A stretch of DNA of 64,000 bases from an uncultured Bacilli bacterium (GTDB taxonomy: Bacteria; Bacillota_I; Bacilli_A; RF39; UBA660), in the NCBI GenBank assembly GCA_944329375.1, contig CALVIB010000002.1, positions 27,004 through 91,003 on the forward strand, read 5' to 3'. Made by a program: the position numbers and the translations under genes. Below are positions 63,543 to 64,000 of the stretch, in pieces (position 1 is the first letter of the stretch; the number at the start of each line of letters is the position of its first letter). The notes under the pieces were generated by a model. It saw nothing but the letters and a program-made list of their open reading frames with translations. It had not been told where the DNA came from and did no database searches.

Positions 63543-63828
63543 TCATACCACCTTTTAATAATTTAAAGGGATTATCTGGTGTTATTTTCTTCATTTTGAT
63601 TTTGCCATTTTCTTTTTTTGGTTGATAAAAGTATTCGTTTGATGTTTCTAACATTGCATTTATTAAATCTGATTTACCATAAACCATTATTAAATTATTT
63701 GTACCTACTTCTAATCTTGTTCCATCTTCTAAAATAACTGTTGATATGTCATCTCCTCTATTATGTGTACAATTACTTACTGGTAAAGTGAAATGACTTT
63801 TTCCAATAGTAACAATCGCATATTTCAT
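63535..63828 (-). CDS. Hypothetical 97-residue protein
   Basis: Starts KYAIVTIGKSHFTLPVSNCTH, then RGDDISTVILEDGTRLEVGT, and ends with a Lys-rich strand. Mostly beta and soluble, no family recognised. It is preceded by AAGGAG and a predicted promoter (TTGTTC 63873-63878, 16-nt spacer, TACAAT 63851-63856). It forms a two-gene operon with the following 75-residue gene. An unrelated structured RNA ends just upstream. Confidence 0.68.
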   Translation of the reverse strand: MKYAIVTIGKSHFTLPVSNCTHNRGDDISTVILEDGTRLEVGTNNLIMVYGKSDLINAMLETSNEYFYQPKKENGKIKMKKITPDNPFKLLKGGMNE

Positions 63829-63850
63829 TTAAATCTACTCCTTTTATTTC

Positions 63851-63878
63851 ATTGTACCACAAAATAATAATTGAACAA
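63851..63878 (-). promoter_or_regulatory. Predicted promoter of the 63315-63828 operon
   Basis: Minus strand TTGTTC (63873-63878), 16-nt spacer, TACAAT (63851-63856), directly behind the terminator of the upstream RNA. Confidence 0.55.
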
Positions 63879-63902
63879 AATGTCAAAATAAATTTTGACA
63901 TT
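63879..63902 (-). terminator. Strong terminator ending the right-edge RNA
   Basis: A perfect 11-bp stem AATGTCAAAAT / ATTTTGACATT with a 2-nt loop, followed by TTTG on the minus strand. Confidence 0.75.
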
Positions 63903-64000
63903 AGCTTACCTCACGGTAAGCTGTTTCTACTTCATAGCAGCCTTAGGCTCCTCCATAGACCAATATCGGATAGTCGCTACCCTAACATATATTTATTTGT
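63879..64000 (-). ncRNA. 3' end of an unidentified structured RNA (cut by window edge)
   Basis: This stretch is clearly richer in G+C than its surroundings and has no open frame of note. Read on the minus strand it holds GGGTAG-CGA-CTATCC, AGCC-TAA-GGCT enclosed by TCTA...TAGA, and AGCTTACC-GTGA-GGTAAGCT with a GNRA loop, then a perfect terminator. The stacked hairpins suggest a noncoding RNA or a structured 3' UTR/leader. I could not match it to tmRNA, RNase P, SRP, 6S or a known riboswitch. Confidence 0.5.

Noticed and set aside
63315..63828. Two overlapping small genes as a toxin-antitoxin pair
   Set aside because: Size and overlap fit, but neither protein shows any toxin or DNA-binding motif.
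63969..63980. Minus-strand TTAGGGTAGCGA similar to the end of Bacillus SRP RNA
   Set aside because: Only 12 nt match from memory, and the downstream sequence does not continue as SRP RNA; not enough to call it.
1..64000. tRNA, rRNA, CRISPR or insertion-sequence features
   Set aside because: No T-loop or cloverleaf patterns, no regularly spaced repeats and no transposase motifs were seen on reading both strands; a tRNAscan run would be decisive.

Overview
The window is very AT-rich, with the standard bacterial code (UGA ends several genes, UGG encodes Trp) and Gram-positive style AGGAGG ribosome sites. Housekeeping genes (smc, holA, rarA, mnmA, xerD, gpmI), two spore-development genes (spoIVB, spoIIM), a YqfQ/VrrA-like protein, LtaS/MdoB-type and YfhO-type enzymes point to a low-GC Bacillota. 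An uncultured gut Bacilli of the RF39/'Tenericutes-like' type is my guess, not something the sequence proves. I saw no tRNA, rRNA, CRISPR array, insertion sequence or prophage.

Region 1 (1-2.6 kb, minus strand) holds the 5' part of a kinase-less PASTA-repeat membrane protein, cut by the window edge, and a small alpha/beta hydrolase. Region 2 (2.7-27 kb, plus strand) is a large surface-polysaccharide locus. It has UDP-Glc dehydrogenase (GlcA supply), UDP-galactopyranose mutase (Galf supply), a Wzx flippase, an O-antigen ligase/polymerase-like protein, cytosolic GT2 and GT4 transferases and a PssD/PssE pair. It also has a membrane-side decoration set: two GtrB-like polyprenyl-phosphate transferases, a DPPR-synthase-type UbiA enzyme, GT-C/DUF6056-like membrane proteins, a YfhO protein and an acyltransferase. 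Two gene fusions (pseudo-HAD phosphatase + GT-C; PssE + DUF6056-like) are unusual. Many neighbours overlap by 4-17 nt, so this is a long operon with a few internal promoters.

Region 3 (27-38 kb) is mixed: SpoIVB protease, SGNH hydrolase + acyltransferase pair, a 29-codon DUF4044-like gene, spoIIM, mnmA, GtrA, a phosphoglycerol-transferase-like enzyme, an HTH protein, a ZIP transporter and a heavy-metal exporter-like protein. Two stretches of decayed coding sequence (about 35.5-35.8 and 36.9-37.2 kb) lie here. Region 4 (38-46 kb) has xerD, rarA, a frameshifted ToxN/AbiQ-family type III toxin gene with a structured ToxI-like antitoxin RNA upstream, holA, a two-component system and small unknown genes.

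Region 5 (46-64 kb, nearly all minus strand) has a MarR-regulated heterodimeric ABC exporter, two NodB deacetylases, gpmI, a prepilin peptidase plus PilC/GspF pair, a YqfQ-like gene, a TasA/camelysin-like surface protein whose putative promoter contains an 11-G homopolymer, an ABC-F ATPase, a short SMC, two unknown small genes and the 3' end of a structured RNA at the right edge.

The best candidates for new biology are the ToxI-like RNA with an extra three-way-junction 5' domain, the poly-G putative promoter, and the two fused membrane glycosylation enzymes.
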